From: Riemerella anatipestifer ATCC 11845 = DSM 15868 | Lineage (GTDB): Bacteria > Bacteroidota > Bacteroidia > Flavobacteriales > Weeksellaceae | Reading direction: 5' to 3' | Assembly: GCF_000252855.1 (NCBI RefSeq) | Contig: NC_017045.1 | Coordinates: 1,860,001 to 1,924,000, forward strand | DNA length: 64,000 bases | Shown here: positions 54,801 through 62,724 of the stretch, one piece after another | How positions within the stretch are numbered: the first letter of the stretch is position 1 | Layout: each line of letters begins with the position of its first letter | Made by a program: the position numbers and the translations under genes | The notes under the pieces: model-generated | Databases searched by the model: none | What the model was told of the DNA's origin: nothing | What the model saw: the letters and a program-made list of their open reading frames with translations, nothing else

Positions 54801-56398
54801 AACCGCTGAATGTGGACTTTCTAATCAGCGAGAAGTTAGATGTGCACTATGCTCCTAAACTCGTAATGCCTCAACAAAAGGGGAAGCTAAGACTATTGTT
54901 AGAGGCTAATTTTAGTTCTTCAGAAGCAGGAACGCTTGAAATCACGGCGAAGCAGTCGGGTAAGGTAGCGGCGAGGAGTAGATTTAATGTATCTCGTTTA
55001 ACTTCGGCACTTCCTGTAACGGAGCCGATGGTGTTGGATAGCATCAGTAAAGACGAGCCTTTGTTTGTGGAGATTAAGGTGTCTAATAAAGGGTTGTACA
55101 GAAGTTTGGTAAACAAGAGTATGCCTGTAACGCTTCAAATCAAAGACTCGATTAAAATTCCGGAGGACGACCCAAGGCAACCCGATGAGAAGTATGAAAT
55201 CATCACGACGACACAGCTACACAATGCTTATACGGTCTATACCCTTTACCACGAGAGAAACGAGAATATATTGCTTGGCAAGAATTTTAGAGGTTGGGGC
55301 GGTTTTATCCTTAACGGGACATTAGCGGGAGAGATGATAGATGAATTGAGGTTAGTGGACTTTACGGGGAACTATTCGGACGACAAAGATCATGTACCAG
55401 ATACTAACCCAGACAATAGAAGCCCAGAACAGGAGGAGCCGGGAATGGAAGTTTCTAAAGCCTACTTTTTTAGAGGGTTAGTCAGCTATCCTAAGAAACG
55501 TTATCAAGGGTTAGAGGAAGATATTTATGTTTCTGAGCGTTACTTTTCGCCATCGCGTTTGGGGGAGAACGATTTGGAGAAACACTTAGACACTTCGTTG
55601 CCGCAGCTTTCTGGGGGGAGCGGTGGGGCGCTCATTATGGTAAGTGAAAGCCGAAGCAATGCTTTTTCGGGAGGAGCAGCCATTGTGGGCGGTTCATATT
55701 CCGAAGGGGTATCAGAAGTAATGCAAACGATGAGCGACTTTAACGGCGACCGTTTCCCAGACTTTGTGCGTGGAGGACATGTCCAGTTTACCGAGCCGAG
55801 AGGAGGCTTAGAAGCCCGAACAATAGGTTTAGGCGGTAGTTTCAGCCGTTCCAAGGTGGAGACCAATGGTGGGTCGTTCAGTGGGTCGTTTCAGCACGGT
55901 GAACCTAAATCGTCTATGACCTTTAAAATCACGAGGAACGACCAGCAGAGGCTTACCATTACCCGTTCTACTGACGATGCCGACAAGGCGAAAAACAGCG
56001 TTTCGGTAAGTGGGAGCGTAGCTTCATCAAACGATTATTCCGAATATACCTATACCGACCTCAACGGCGACGGCTTGGCGGATAGGGTTACTAAAGACGG
56101 CTACATCAGTTATAACACGGGGTACGGCTTTTTACCGCAAGAGCAATGGGTTGGCTTTGGCGGATTGCTCACGGGCGACTCGCAAGATTTCAGTGCAGGC
56201 TTGGGCTATTCCGCTTATGGAGGCTCGTTTACGGGCGGGCTTAATTATACCAACTCCGTTACACAGAGCCGCACCCAGTTTTTAGATATGAACGGCGACG
56301 GCTTGGCAGACCGTGTGGTGTATGGCGATAATAATACGCTGATGTATCAGAATTTAGGTAACACTTGGGATACGACACCTTTGGTCATTCCTAAGTAG
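51875..56398 (+). CDS. SpvB/TcdB-like toxin scaffold, 5' part of a frameshifted SpvB-Rhs gene
   Basis: 1,507 residues. A hydrophobic N-terminal segment (about 7-25) is followed by a variable region and an SpvB domain starting near residue 205 (IQPLSVPTPSPDGSGSTSFG, MQPSLQLQYSNEGGNSWLGL). Later FG-GAP/VCBS-like metal-binding turns include LDGDNLPD (about 592), FNGDGLVDF (about 672) and three more near 1288, 1398 and 1472. This matches the TcB half of Tc toxins, which together with Rhs forms a hollow shell. The frame stops at TAG 56396-56398, but homology continues at once in the -1 frame, so the full protein was probably about 3,045 residues. Its ATG overlaps the upstream stop by one base. Confidence 0.88.
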   Translation: MKQVYKYILYFVLLSISGGAMVKVFPKLLPWGTSVSKTEISSPPITKEKTVIHSPETTSEARLSPSKSLKLNYQGFSAYFSEGSVSRAVKVSVLGLSENHLPRLSSDLVNVTGGTAGYRLLPKKTKLKKPVEIKISYDKAKLPSGYTEEDIDLFYFDAKKSAWQKLPKDSLMIGASAVKAKTFYLSDFIAGVIKLPESPDTSGFTPTSISGLKAASPMVGIQPLSVPTPSPDGSGSTSFGIELPKGRAGMQPSLQLQYSNEGGNSWLGLGWNLALPSLTVDTKFGAPRYDAQKETETYLLSGEELLPNAHRAEWENRSADKIFYPRREGAFQKIHRKGASPNAYTWEVRSRGGVAFYYGDSEDSRLSDAQGNVGYWALREQKDLRGNTVTYEYTKAQGVLYPKAIYYTGKDGAKGAYSVHFITDKDLGEPQRKDLQISARLGFKQEYNRLLRKIEVKYGTAMVRSYELVYKEGAFRKSLLSEIKVYDAEGKLFYTNTLDYYDDVRDSSGKYVPFGEFKKWEVPKDGIDYTFLGIKGFSGHPTLAGTSSSNSKGGSFRIGVGPSADAYKINTVGVSGGYSSGKTENRVFLQDLDGDNLPDKVYIKKDKVYYRKNLSSQGLTKFSDELKEINLPHMGISESSSFSFGVDLQVSRATIGYDRQSTTSRTFSYFMDFNGDGLVDFADGGRVYYNRLVNGVPTFYATSSGTPAPIVASNNKLTLEGSTKYTKEELEKHNPLHDVVRTWRAPHTGKISVKHAYQLQQDLSEARLNYKKNDGTEKADGVRLYFQHRDSLYWKQDIDAEDYTLKHREDTLEVKQGELLHFRVSSKYDGNFDQTLWTQTIEYKTIGDNEKDYNGLSLKYYGSEADALHPSAQGYIFSISAQPKFGGKLTKGVTTDLVKVKVYKYGFSISPVLLYERTFQAAETADLDLSTINLGNFNAEEGISITVESPTEINWKQLTFTPEVRFINEQNEEETQPLNVDFLISEKLDVHYAPKLVMPQQKGKLRLLLEANFSSSEAGTLEITAKQSGKVAARSRFNVSRLTSALPVTEPMVLDSISKDEPLFVEIKVSNKGLYRSLVNKSMPVTLQIKDSIKIPEDDPRQPDEKYEIITTTQLHNAYTVYTLYHERNENILLGKNFRGWGGFILNGTLAGEMIDELRLVDFTGNYSDDKDHVPDTNPDNRSPEQEEPGMEVSKAYFFRGLVSYPKKRYQGLEEDIYVSERYFSPSRLGENDLEKHLDTSLPQLSGGSGGALIMVSESRSNAFSGGAAIVGGSYSEGVSEVMQTMSDFNGDRFPDFVRGGHVQFTEPRGGLEARTIGLGGSFSRSKVETNGGSFSGSFQHGEPKSSMTFKITRNDQQRLTITRSTDDADKAKNSVSVSGSVASSNDYSEYTYTDLNGDGLADRVTKDGYISYNTGYGFLPQEQWVGFGGLLTGDSQDFSAGLGYSAYGGSFTGGLNYTNSVTQSRTQFLDMNGDGLADRVVYGDNNTLMYQNLGNTWDTTPLVIPK

Positions 56399-56400
56399 CA
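56395..56400 (+). other. Frameshift site splitting the SpvB-Rhs gene
   Basis: The upstream frame reads Pro-Lys-stop; moving back one base gives GTA GCA GGC AAT (V-A-G-N-P-I-A-V-N-R-A), continuing into the next reading frame. One missing base (or two extra) explains it. No slippery heptamer is evident. Confidence 0.8.
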
Positions 56401-59400
56401 GGCAATCCTATCGCCGTAAACCGAGCGATTAGCTACGGGGGCAGTGCCAAGTATTCCGTGTATTTCAAATGGGGGTTCATCAAATTTGGCTTTACGGCAG
56501 GAGGCTTTGCAGGTAAGAGTACCAGCCGAATGGAAGCGGCGTTTATGGATGTGGACGGCGATGGCAATTTAGATTACATCTTGTCCGATGGCGAGGACGA
56601 CCTCCGTGTGGCGACTTCTAATATACGCCGTACCAATAGGCTTAAAAGCGTTAAAAATGCCACGGGCAGCACCTTTGAGGTCGATTACGAGTGGGTGGCG
56701 CCTACTTACGAAAACCCTAACAGCAAGTGGGTGCTAAGTAGGGTAACCACTTTTGACGGACATCAAGGCGATGGCGAGGACTACACCATCAGCCGTTTCA
56801 CCTATAAAGACCCGTACTACGACCGCCGAGAGCGAGAGTTTTATGGTTTTGCCGAAGTAAAGCAAGAACAGCTGGACCCTAAGGACGGCAAGGTGCTAAG
56901 AACTTCCGTGCAGCACTATTATAACAGGGACTACTTCCGCAAATCGTTGGCGAAAAACAGCTATACCTTAGACGCCCAAGGGCGAAAACTCACCGAAAGC
57001 ACCGTGCAGTATCAGATTAAAAACGCCCGTACCAATACCGATTGGGAGGCGGAGCGTTTGGCACTGCCTGAAAGCGATGCCATTTCGGTCTTTATTGCCC
57101 CTACGGAAACCACCGAACGCCAATACGAGGGGGCGGGGTATTTGGAGCACAAAATCGCCCAAAGCTACGATGCTAAGGGGAACATCACCACTTACCAAGA
57201 CTTTGGCACGGGCAATCCCAACTCGGCACTCAAAGCGGAAATTACTTATTATGAGAGCGAAACGCCCTACTTTGGGGGCATTGCCAAGAGCATCACGGTG
57301 CACGATGCCAACGGTTTGGTAAGGAAACGCGAGGCGGACATCAACCCGCAAACGGCAGAAACCACCCAAATCCGCAACTACTTTACGGCAGACCGCTACG
57401 CCCGTACCGACTTGTCTTACGATGCGTACGGCAACCTTGCCCAAATCACAGGGGCGGAAAACCACAAAGGGGAGCGTTCGAGCCTTCGCTATGAATACGA
57501 CGAAGAAACGCACAGCCACCTAACGAAAATTACCGACCATTTTGGCTACGAAACCCGCACGGCGTACGACTACCGCTTTAACGCTCCGTTGGAAGTTACC
57601 GACCGCAACGGGGAGCAACTGCACTATACCATAGACGCTAAGGGGCGTACCACACACATTCTCGCGCCTAAAGAAGCGGCGGCGGGCGTGCCTTATACGG
57701 TGGCTTACGACTATTATCCGGAAGCCAAAGTGCCTTACGCCAAAACAAGAAACTACGATGCCGAGCACGGCAAAGACATCATCACTTATACCTATACCGA
57801 CGGCTTAGGGCGTACGCTGCAAGTCAAGAAAACGGCGGCACTGTTCCAAGGGAAAAACCAAGCCGATGCCGAGCGTCTCATTGTATCGGGCAAACAAGTG
57901 TACGATGCTTTGGGTCGGGTGGTAGAGAGCTATTACCCTACCACCGAAACGCCAAGCGAGGCGTTCAGCACCCAAGTAGCTACGGTAATGCCTACCACTA
58001 CGGCTTACGACGAGAAAGACCGCCCAGTATTGCAGACCCTGCCCGATGGCAGCACGGTAGCCACGGCTTACGAGGTGTCGGAAACAGCAGGCACCAAGAC
58101 CCTTAAAACCACCGTAACCGATGCGTTGGGCAGGGTGTCCCATAGCGCCACCGATGTTTTGGGCAGAACGCTGAAACAAGTACAACCTACGGGGATAGAA
58201 ACCACCTACCACTACAACGCCCAAGGCGAACTCCTAAAAGTAACCGATGCCGAAGGGCACCAGACCCTAAGCGAGTACGACCTTTTGGGGCGTCGCACCC
58301 AACTTACGCACCCCGATGCGGGCATCACCACATTGGCGTACGATGCGGCGGGCAACCTCATACGCCGTCAGACCGCCCAAATTCGGGAGCAGATGCCCGA
58401 TGCGGCGATAGAATACCACTACGACCACAACCGTTTGCAGGAAATCCGCTACCCTAAGCACCCGGAGAACAATGTCCGCTACCATTACGGTAAGCAGAGC
58501 GAGAGCCCTCGCCGTCGGGGACGCTTGTGGTTGGTGGAGGACGCCAGCGGCGGTACCGAGTATTTCTACGGAAGTATGGGCGAGGTTGAAAAAGAAATCC
58601 GCTCGTTACGCATCACGCCGACGGAGGTGCACACCTACATCACCGAATACGGGTACGACAGCTTTAACCGTATCCAAACGATGACTTACCCCGATGGCGA
58701 AGTCTTGGACTTCGGCTACAATCGGGCAGGGCAGCTCACCACCCTCACGGGGAAAAAGGGCAACTACGAATACACCTACCTTAAACAACAAGGGTACGAC
58801 GAGTTTGAGCAGAAAGTGTATCGCCAGTACGGCAACGGCACCGAAACCCGTTATACTTATGACCCTACAATGAGGCGTTTGGCGACACTCAACACCCAAA
58901 ATACCAAACGAACCTTCCAAGACAACCGCTATACTTACGATTTAGTGGGGAACATCTTGCAGGTGGAGAACCAAGTTCCAATCGTGAATTATGCTTTGGG
59001 TGGAGCAAGTAGCTATCAATACCAATACGACGAGCTTAACCGTCTGATAAGTGCCACAGGAACTTACACAGGTGAGGCGACTTCTGCGGAGTACCAGCTC
59101 CAAATGCAGTACAATAAGCTCAACGGTATTGTTCAAAAATCCTTAACCCATAAGCAAAACGGTAAGGATAAAGGCTATGTGCTGGATTATGTTTATGGCA
59201 ATAAGTCCCACCCTCACGCCCTAAGCGAACTTAAAGATTCTACGACACCGAAGCCAAGGGCTTACGAGTACGACGGCAATGGTAATCCGATAAGCTACGA
59301 GGGCTTTAAGGACTTTAGGGTGATGGTATGGGACGAAGAAAACCGTTTGCAGGGATTAAATGATAACGGTAAGTTGCATTTATATACTTACGACCACACA

Positions 59401-61011
59401 GGCGAAAGAGCCGTAAAAAGTAGTGCAGAGAGCCAAAAAACGGTGATTAACGGGGTAAGTTCCGCCGTCATCGTTCACGCGGAGAATTACACCGCTTATG
59501 TTAATCCTTATTTTGTAGTTAATAAGGGTAAGTTTACCAAGCATTATTTTGAAGGTACAAGCCGTATTGTGTCAAAATTGGGAGAGGGAACATTTCATCA
59601 ACCGTCTGGTATAAATGCAGGAGGAATTGATTATGTGAAACAATCCGCAAAAGTGCAGGAAGCCATAGACCAATACATCAAAGGATTAAACATTCCGCCA
59701 GGTCCGCCAACGCAACACGGCATATACGGCACACCTGACTTTACAGGACAAGAGTACCCAAGTATAGATTGGTCAGACATTAGCCAAGACCAAGAGCCAC
59801 CAGAGGGTTGGCCAAGACCGCCGAAGTTTAACGAGCCGGGCGATGTGCCGGGTCCGCCAGTACAGTATGGCGACCCCGTGAAACCCGATAATGTGAAAGG
59901 TGGGTTTGGTTATGTAGATAATGGGATAGAGGAGAAAAACTTGTATTTCTATCACCCTGACCATTTGGGTTCAAGTTCATACATTACAGACGCTAATGGC
60001 GATGTAAACCAACATACGGAATATATGGCGTTTGGCGAGGTATTATTTGACGAACACAAGGTAAGTAGAAGAATGCCGTATTTGTTTAACGGTAAAGAAT
60101 TAGATTCTGAAACAGGGTTATACTACTACGGTGCGAGATATTATGATGCGAGAGTAAGTTTGTGGCTCGGTACAGACCCATTGAGTGGGTACAATCCAAT
60201 AATGGAAACAGAGCATTATATAGATGGTCAGCATAACGGGGGAGTATTTAATCCAATGAACTTTGCTACCTATTCTTATACTTATCAAAATCCAATACTT
60301 TATATAGACCCTAACGGAAAGCAAACATTTTTTCTGCATACTAGAAATTTTGCTCCTTTTGATAGATTTGGAGGAGGTTTTGAGGGAGATGGGGATAATA
60401 GAAAATTTTCAACAGCAAAAAATATGTCTTATAGAATAGCTGGTACTACTACGATTAATTTAGATAAATTTACTATGAGTAATGTTCGTGGAGGTAAAGC
60501 TCATTCTGATTGGTTAGGAACTAGCTTTAGTAGTGCAATTTCTCCGACAAATGTTGATTATAGTTATGCGGATAATGGTAGAAAAACCCAAAATTATTAT
60601 ATGCATATTTATGGTAAAAATAAAGCATTATTATGGGGGATTGTTTCACCAGATATAGATACAAATGTTAATCTAGAAGTTTCTAATATTAAGAAAGGGC
60701 AAAGTTTTGATATTTCAGGAAATGTATATGGTGATAAATTTCCATCAAATGAAACATATATTACTGATAAAAAAGGTAACTCTTTGTTTTTAGGAGTTTC
60801 TGGAGCGGATGGTTCACCTTTTACATCTTTAGCTGGAGATAATGATAGACCTATGTCTAGTTTTAAATTTAAAGTTTTACTAAATAAAGATGATACATTT
60901 AGGGGTGTAAGATATAGGGGAAAAGATTATACAGGTAGTCAATGGAACTCACAATTTGAGAAATTAAATCCAAGAGATGGCAATGTTCAATCGGGAAAAT
61001 CAGCAGAATAA
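56398..61011 (+). CDS. Rhs-repeat toxin, 3' part of the SpvB-Rhs gene with polymorphic C-terminal tip
   Basis: About 1,537 residues if read from the frameshift; the first possible independent start is GTG 56458 (1,517 residues). It opens with a DVDGDGNLDYI turn, then many YD repeats (YDAYGNLAQITG, YDLLGRRTQLTHPDAG). Next comes a Pro-rich stretch (about residues 1075-1145 by the GTG start) and the Rhs core YFYHPDHLGSSSYITDANGD...GKELDSETGLYYYGARYYD. The tip after DPNGK (from about 60320) is about 230 residues with no fold I recognise. The Rhs shell encloses and self-cleaves the toxic tip in characterised systems. Composition drops sharply in the tip: by hand count 33 of 60 bases G/C at 57061-57120 versus 15 of 60 at 60421-60480. 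Confidence 0.88.
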   Translation, partial: AGNPIAVNRAISYGGSAKYSVYFKWGFIKFGFTAGGFAGKSTSRMEAAFMDVDGDGNLDYILSDGEDDLRVATSNIRRTNRLKSVKNATGSTFEVDYEWVAPTYENPNSKWVLSRVTTFDGHQGDGEDYTISRFTYKDPYYDRREREFYGFAEVKQEQLDPKDGKVLRTSVQHYYNRDYFRKSLAKNSYTLDAQGRKLTESTVQYQIKNARTNTDWEAERLALPESDAISVFIAPTETTERQYEGAGYLEHKIAQSYDAKGNITTYQDFGTGNPNSALKAEITYYESETPYFGGIAKSITVHDANGLVRKREADINPQTAETTQIRNYFTADRYARTDLSYDAYGNLAQITGAENHKGERSSLRYEYDEETHSHLTKITDHFGYETRTAYDYRFNAPLEVTDRNGEQLHYTIDAKGRTTHILAPKEAAAGVPYTVAYDYYPEAKVPYAKTRNYDAEHGKDIITYTYTDGLGRTLQVKKTAALFQGKNQADAERLIVSGKQVYDALGRVVESYYPTTETPSEAFSTQVATVMPTTTAYDEKDRPVLQTLPDGSTVATAYEVSETAGTKTLKTTVTDALGRVSHSATDVLGRTLKQVQPTGIETTYHYNAQGELLKVTDAEGHQTLSEYDLLGRRTQLTHPDAGITTLAYDAAGNLIRRQTAQIREQMPDAAIEYHYDHNRLQEIRYPKHPENNVRYHYGKQSESPRRRGRLWLVEDASGGTEYFYGSMGEVEKEIRSLRITPTEVHTYITEYGYDSFNRIQTMTYPDGEVLDFGYNRAGQLTTLTGKKGNYEYTYLKQQGYDEFEQKVYRQYGNGTETRYTYDPTMRRLATLNTQNTKRTFQDNRYTYDLVGNILQVENQVPIVNYALGGASSYQYQYDELNRLISATGTYTGEATSAEYQLQMQYNKLNGIVQKSLTHKQNGKDKGYVLDYVYGNKSHPHALSELKDSTTPKPRAYEYDGNGNPISYEGFKDFRVMVWDEENRLQGLNDNGKLHLYTYDHTGERAVKSSAESQKTVINGVSSAVIVHAENYTAYVNPYFVVNKGKFTKHYFEGTSRIVSKLGEGTFHQPSGINAGGIDYVKQSAKVQEAIDQYIKGLNIPPGPPTQHGIYGTPDFTGQEYPSIDWSDISQDQEPPEGWPRPPKFNEPGDVPGPPVQYGDPVKPDNVKGGFGYVDNGIEEKNLYFYHPDHLGSSSYITDANGDVNQHTEYMAFGEVLFDEHKVSRRMPYLFNGKELDSETGLYYYGARYYDARVSLWLGTDPLSGYNPIMETEHYIDGQHNGGVFNPMNFATYSYTYQNPILYIDPNGKQTFFLHTRNFAPFDRFGGGFEGDGDNRKFSTAKNMSYRIAGTTTINLDKFTMSNVRGGKAHSDWLGTSFSSAISPTNVDYSYADNGRKTQNYYMHIYGKNKALLWGIVSPDIDTNVNLEVSNIKKGQSFDISGNVYGDKFPSNETYITDKKGNSLFLGVSGADGSPFTSLAGDNDRPMSSFKFKVLLNKDDTFRGVRYRGKDYTGSQWNSQFEKLNPRDGNVQSGKSAE

Positions 61012-61019
61012 ATTTTATT

Positions 61020-61277
61020 ATGAAAAATTCAATGTTTAAGATATTTATTATAAGTCTTGTGATATTATCCTTTTTTGCTTATTTAATAGGTCTTACAGAT
61101 AGTGCTTTTCAGAAAAATTATTATTCAGATAATATATTTATTTGTTTTATTAATTCCATAAAATATTTTATTTTTTGGGTATTACCTTATTGGTGGTTAA
61201 TTATATTGATTGGAGCAATCTTATCAATGGGGATATTTTATGTATTTAAGAGGGTTATATATCTGATGCAAAAATAG
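61020..61277 (+). CDS. Small two-helix membrane protein, candidate immunity protein
   Basis: 85 residues with two or three hydrophobic helices (about 7-26, 35-55 and 58-78). It starts 8 bp after the Rhs stop and shares its AT-rich composition, the position expected for the immunity gene of a polymorphic toxin. No homologue is recognised; function is inferred from position. Confidence 0.6.
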   Translation: MKNSMFKIFIISLVILSFFAYLIGLTDSAFQKNYYSDNIFICFINSIKYFIFWVLPYWWLIILIGAILSMGIFYVFKRVIYLMQK

Positions 61278-61280
61278 GTC

Positions 61281-61457
61281 GTGTATCAGAGTTAGTGATG
61301 ATGATGATTTAGGTTATTAAGTGTTTGGTTGTTAGAGGTGATGTTATTGTAGATGAGCCTTAAAAGATGAATGATAGATATATTAGAGTAACAAAAAAGT
61401 GATAAAAAAGGAGATAAATGATAGAAATTAAGACCTTGTGTATCAAAGTTAGTGATA
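61281..61457 (+). repeat. Imperfect direct repeat flanking the start of the transposase gene
   Basis: GTGTATCAGAGTTAGTGATG (61281-61300) recurs as GTGTATCAAAGTTAGTGATA (61438-61457), 18 of 20 identical. The second copy lies within the transposase codons. Its relation to the IS end is unclear; I could not identify matching terminal inverted repeats. Confidence 0.5.
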
Positions 61458-62116
61458 CCAAGATGTGTCCCCATTGTTTATCAAAAAAAATTATTAAAAA
61501 TGGACGCACCAAGACCTTAAAACAACAGTATTACTGTAAGGAGTGTTATCGTCGTTTTATAGATTATTATACCTATCATGCTTATCATTCAGAGATTAAC
61601 CGCAAAATAGTGGTCTATACAAAAGAGGGTTTGGGGATTCGTTCTATAGCGAGGGTATTAGGTATATCTGTTACCACTGTACTGAAAAGACTTTTGGCTA
61701 TAGCTAAAGCATTGTCTTCTCCTTTGATAGCCTACGGAAAGGAATATGAGGTAGATGAGATTTGTAGTTATGTGAGGCATAAAGGAAATAAAATTTGGAT
61801 TACTTATGCTATGGAGCGTGATAGTGGAAATGTGGTGAGTTTTAGCATTGGTAGGCGAACTAAAACCACTTTGTCAAAAGTAATTACCACATTGCTTTAT
61901 AGTCGTCCAAAGCGTATCTATACAGATGGTTTACATCATTACCGCTACTTGATTCCTCAAAATATACATAAGGTTTCCCGCTATGGCACTAATAAAATAG
62001 AACGATTGAACCTAACCTTGAGAACTAAACTAAGGCGTCTAAATAGGAGAACGATTTGTTTTAGTAAGAGTCTTTGTATGTTTATGGCGATAATGAAAAT
62101 ATATTTTTGGTATTAG
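61418..62116 (+). mobile_element. IS1-family transposase gene (single frame)
   Basis: 232 residues. The N-terminal zinc-finger pair CPHC...CKEC (about residues 18-41) is followed by a helix-turn-helix region (GLGIRSIARVLGISVTTV). A DDE-type catalytic set follows in VDEICSY, YTDGLHHY and NKIERLNLTLR, as in IS1 InsAB. Unlike IS1 itself it needs no frameshift. Terminal inverted repeats and target duplication were not found, so element boundaries are open. Its location just after a toxin tip fits a role in local rearrangement. Confidence 0.85.
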
Positions 62117-62125
62117 CTTACTATA

Positions 62126-62323
62126 ATGGATAGTAATTTAGTGCAAATATTAGTTAGTGTAATTATAGCGATATTATTACTCCTTTATATAAAGGATAAA
62201 AAAAGATATATGAAAGGAAAAGAGTATGATCCTACAGATGAAGCAGAAATTGTTAAATCATATATGGGAATAGCTTTATGTGTTTTGTCTGTGATTATTT
62301 CAGTATTTAGGCTGTTGGCATAA
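62126..62323 (+). CDS. Small two-helix membrane protein, possible second immunity or orphan gene
   Basis: 65 residues: helix at about 5-22, a charged middle (KDKKRYMKGKEYDPTDEAE), helix at about 45-64. It begins 9 bp after the transposase and is AT-rich like the toxin tip. No family is recognised; it may be an immunity gene left from an earlier tip. Confidence 0.5.
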   Translation: MDSNLVQILVSVIIAILLLLYIKDKKRYMKGKEYDPTDEAEIVKSYMGIALCVLSVIISVFRLLA

Positions 62324-62372
62324 CCAATGATTAGTACTACTAAATTTTTACGATATTAAATATTTTCACAGC

Positions 62373-62470
62373 GTCGGCCTCGCGTAAAATTTCCATCGAG
62401 GAGGAAATTTTACGCGAGGCCGACGGAAAAATCACGCGAGGCTGATGGAAAAAATTTTGCTCCTCGATGG
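62373..62470 (-). repeat. Three 22-bp tandem units plus an inverted unit forming a perfect 22-bp palindrome
   Basis: On the minus strand, units begin at 62470 (CCATCGAGGAGCAAAATT...), 62448 (CCATCAGCCTCGCGTGAT...) and 62426 (CCGTCGGCCTCGCGTAAAAT...), each 22 bp. The bases 62373-62394 and 62403-62424 are exact reverse complements around an 8-nt loop. A second pairing, 62393-62403 with 62460-62470, is mutually exclusive with it. Confidence 0.85.
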
Positions 62471-62478
62471 AATGAAAT

Positions 62479-62512
62479 GGGCTTCGGGGAGGGGGTTTTT
62501 TGTTTTTGGGGG
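62479..62512 (+). other. G-rich tract with four G-runs (possible G-quadruplex)
   Basis: GGG, GGGG, GGGGG and GGGGG occur at 62479, 62486, 62491 and 62508, the last loop being 12 bases. It stands out in a low-GC genome. Structure is not proven. Confidence 0.4.
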
Positions 62513-62577
62513 TGTGCGTGGTGGTTGCAAGGTAGTGGTGGAGCGTGGGGCTTGGCGCTGTGGCTAGGGGTGGGGGT

Positions 62578-62705
62578 GCGTAAGGGATAGGAGCGGTTAC
62601 CCCACAGCCACAGAGGGTAGGCACCGTGCGGAAGCTGTGGCGAGGAGTAATAGCGGATAGCCCGACCCGAGCAGCGGGCTTAAGCGCTGGCGAGGGATAC
62701 GCCCC
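62578..62705 (-). repeat. Interspersed repeat element, copy 3
   Basis: On the minus strand it begins GGGGCGTATCCC, contains GGGTCGGGCTATCCGC and ends CGCTCCTATCCCTTACGC, matching copy 2 at both ends. With the 22-bp repeats and G-rich tract it fills the 401 bases between the last small gene and the ATPase gene. Confidence 0.75.
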
Positions 62706-62724
62706 TGTAAATAAGATGGTTGAG

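Noticed and set aside
56390-56400. Programmed -1 ribosomal frameshift
   Set aside because: The junction (CCTAAGTAG) has no slippery heptamer and I see no obvious stimulatory stem; a mutation or split gene is simpler.
56968-58920. Several long antisense frames inside the Rhs region
   Set aside because: They arise from GC-rich, codon-biased DNA opposite the Rhs gene and show no recognisable domains.
48456-62323. Complete Tc toxin (A, B and C components)
   Set aside because: Only the B- and C-like parts are present; no TcA-like gene lies in the window.
61278-62323. Exact IS1 element ends
   Set aside because: No convincing terminal inverted repeats or target-site duplication could be found by eye.
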